From Novosphingobium sp. (GTDB lineage Bacteria > Pseudomonadota > Alphaproteobacteria > Sphingomonadales > Sphingomonadaceae): a DNA stretch of 56,837 nucleotides. Shown piece by piece: positions 55,299 through 56,837 of the stretch; the stretch's first letter is position 1; every line of letters begins with the position of its first letter. The notes under the pieces were generated by a model. It was not told where the DNA came from, did not search any database, and saw only the letters and a list, made by a program, of their open reading frames with translations. Location of the stretch: NCBI RefSeq assembly GCF_030696665.1, contig NZ_JAUYRV010000051.1:1-56837 (forward strand), in the 5' to 3' direction. Both the position numbers and the translations under genes were made by a program.

Positions 55299-56656
55299 TG
55301 CGTTTGCCTATCCGCTGCGGTGGGCTGCCATGTTCCTGCGAGCGGGCCATTGTCGGTGAACAGGGCGGTGGCGGCATCGTGTGGGTTTGGGTTGCGGTTG
55401 ACGATGGCGGTGAGCTTTTCGGCCAGCGGATCGTCGACCGGGCCGTTTGCGCCGGTCAGGTGATGGAGCCATGCGGCGATGGCTTGCAGGATGGCGGGGC
55501 ATGTGCGGCCTTGGGCTGCATTTTCGGCGAGGGTTTCGAGCCAGCGCTGGGGGATTTTCTGGCTGCCGTCCATTGCGATCTGGATGAGGCGATGGTTCAG
55601 CGCGGGGTTGGCGAAGCGGGCGATCAGCGCGTCGGCATAGGCGGCGAGGTTCTGGTTGGGCGCGGGCGTGATGGTGGGCGCGGCTTCTTGGCGCATCAGA
55701 GTTTCGGCCAGATGGTGCAGGGCGGGATCGGCCACGGCTTCGTGAACGTATGTGTGGCCCGCCTTGAGGCCGCAATAGGCCAGCGCCGAGTGCGCGCCGT
55801 TGAGCATGCGCAGCTTGGCGGTTTCATATGGAGCGACGTCTGCAACCAGTTGCGCGCCGACCGCTTCCCATTTGGGGCGGGGGCCTGCGAACTTGTCCTC
55901 GATCACCCACTGGCTGAACGGTTCGGTGACGACGCAGGCGTCATCCTGCAGGCCGCCGAGGGCTTGGGCGATGCCTGCGCGGTCCTCGTCGGTGGTGGCG
56001 GGCACGATGCGGTCGATCATGGTGGATGGGCAGGTGCAGTGGGCCTCGAACCATGCCACCAGATCGGGTTCGTGGCGGGCGAGGTATTGCAGCATCAGGC
56101 GCTCAAGCTTTGCGCCGTTGTCGGCCAAGTTGTCGCAGGGCAGCAGTGTCACGCCGGGTAGGCCCGCGTTGCGGCGGCGGAGCAGGGCTTGCGTGACAAA
56201 GTAGTAGAAGCTGAGCGAATGCGCCTGTTCGAAATCGAGATCGCCGCTGGCGGTGCGGCAATATCCCTTTTCGGTGACGGTGAGGCTGACGATGTGCGTG
56301 GCAGGTGCGGCTACGGCGGCGATGACGGCGTCCGGCTCCTCGCTGGCGACGAGCACATTGCGGACTGAACCGACGATGCGCAGGGCAGGGACGTCACCCG
56401 ATTGCTCGGCCACGGTGTAGAGTCCGCCCTGCGGGTTCATCTGTCGCGCCACGCCGGGGGAGCGGAGCGAGACGCCGGTGATCATCCAGTCCCGGTCGCC
56501 CGTATTCATGGCAGCATCGGTGTACCACGCCTGATGTGCGCGGTGGAACGCGCCGATGCCGAAGTGGACGATGCCCACGGCTTGGGCGTCACGATCATAG
56601 AGCGGGCGGGCGACTTCGGCGGGCAAGCTGGCCAGCGTTTCGGGCGAAAGCCTCAC
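55274..56656 (-). CDS. uxuB: Mannitol dehydrogenase family, probable fructuronate reductase
   Basis: This 460-residue NAD-dependent polyol/hexuronate dehydrogenase has VGIVHFGIGAFHRAHQAWY at the nucleotide-binding N-terminus and the KLRMLNGAHSALAY active-site motif with its Lys. The GTG start overlaps the stop of the uxaC-like gene (GTGA), which points to D-fructuronate to D-mannonate reduction in glucuronate breakdown. Mannitol dehydrogenase is the family alternative. Confidence 0.9.
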   Translation of the reverse strand: MRLSPETLASLPAEVARPLYDRDAQAVGIVHFGIGAFHRAHQAWYTDAAMNTGDRDWMITGVSLRSPGVARQMNPQGGLYTVAEQSGDVPALRIVGSVRNVLVASEEPDAVIAAVAAPATHIVSLTVTEKGYCRTASGDLDFEQAHSLSFYYFVTQALLRRRNAGLPGVTLLPCDNLADNGAKLERLMLQYLARHEPDLVAWFEAHCTCPSTMIDRIVPATTDEDRAGIAQALGGLQDDACVVTEPFSQWVIEDKFAGPRPKWEAVGAQLVADVAPYETAKLRMLNGAHSALAYCGLKAGHTYVHEAVADPALHHLAETLMRQEAAPTITPAPNQNLAAYADALIARFANPALNHRLIQIAMDGSQKIPQRWLETLAENAAQGRTCPAILQAIAAWLHHLTGANGPVDDPLAEKLTAIVNRNPNPHDAATALFTDNGPLAGTWQPTAADRQTHYAWRMDR

Positions 56657-56837
56657 AGCTTGTAGGCCTTCTTGGCAAGGTTGTAGGACAGGTCTTGCGC
56701 CAGTTCAGCGGCTTCCCAGTCCTCGATGCGGTGTTCCATCACCAGTTCGGCAAGGAAGCCGCAGTCGATGCGGCGGGCCACGTCGTGGCGCGCGGGGATC
56801 GACAGGAAGGCGCGGGTATCGTCGTTGAAGCCGACGG
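56653..56837 (-). CDS. uxaC: Glucuronate isomerase, C-terminal end only
   Basis: The last 60 codons are inside the window. The translated end has VGFNDDTRAFLSIPARHDVA, then CGFLAELVMEHRI and LSYNLAKKAYKL, the classic C-terminus of UxaC. The enzyme converts D-glucuronate to D-fructuronate, the substrate of the coupled uxuB product. The rest lies beyond 56837. Confidence 0.93.
   Translation of the reverse strand, partial: VGFNDDTRAFLSIPARHDVARRIDCGFLAELVMEHRIEDWEAAELAQDLSYNLAKKAYKL

Overview
The window looks like chromosomal DNA of a sphingomonad alphaproteobacterium, most likely Novosphingobium or a close relative. This is inferred from high GC, TonB-dependent receptors, a gcrA cell-cycle regulator, the rimP-nusA-ylxR-infB order with a YlxR/L7Ae fusion, and dense ATGA/GTGA gene overlaps. 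No species name can be proved from the sequence alone.

Layout. (1) 1-10915: a sugar-sulfonate locus. A TonB-dependent receptor (minus strand) diverges from a six-gene plus-strand operon: a GH31 sulfoquinovosidase with the full KERWY sulfonate-recognition set, a LacI regulator, an aldo/keto reductase (SmoB-like), an FMNH2-dependent LLM monooxygenase (SmoC/SsuD-like), GlpD and GlpK. Read together, the set could take up sulfoquinovosyl glycerol, cleave it, remove sulfite oxidatively from the sulfoquinovose, reduce the 6-oxo-sugar to glucose, and feed the glycerol into glycolysis. (2) 10931-22767: a B12 locus with two back-to-back cobalamin riboswitches. One drives a nine-gene overlapping minus-strand operon (btuB, DUF1636, cobT, histidine phosphatase, cobS, threonine-phosphate decarboxylase, cbiB, cobQ, cobU). 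The other drives an unknown membrane protein, cobO and cobB. No corrin-ring genes are present in the window. An unexplained 67-nt perfect three-way-junction element lies between the second riboswitch and its first gene.

(3) 22811-28369: a patch of poorly known secreted proteins (SH3-like, possibly DUF3298-like, WG-repeat), including a 43-residue ORF coupled on both sides and an HTH remnant. (4) 28481-30036: tRNA-Arg(TCT), a YhhQ-type queuosine-precursor transporter, a 28-bp perfect inverted repeat, and a PspC gene preceded by two tandem paralogous micro-proteins and a sigma-54-like -24/-12 site. (5) 30396-42696: the translation/RNA housekeeping run rimP-nusA-ylxR-infB-(DUF1697)-rbfA-tdk-GNAT-M50 protease-truB-rpsO-pnp.

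(6) 42724-47158: small proteins, a diguanylate cyclase, gcrA, an ABC-2 permease and hspQ. (7) 47329-48117: tRNA-Ser(CGA) followed by a decayed P4-type integrase. (8) 48443-55298: a signalling island with a FixJ-type regulator, GAF-GGDEF-EAL protein, BLUF photoreceptor, PAS histidine kinase with a LOV-like domain lacking the photoactive Cys, Crp-type regulator, a small unknown protein and a sensorless HisKA_2 kinase. (9) 55274-56837: uxuB and the 3' end of uxaC (hexuronate catabolism).
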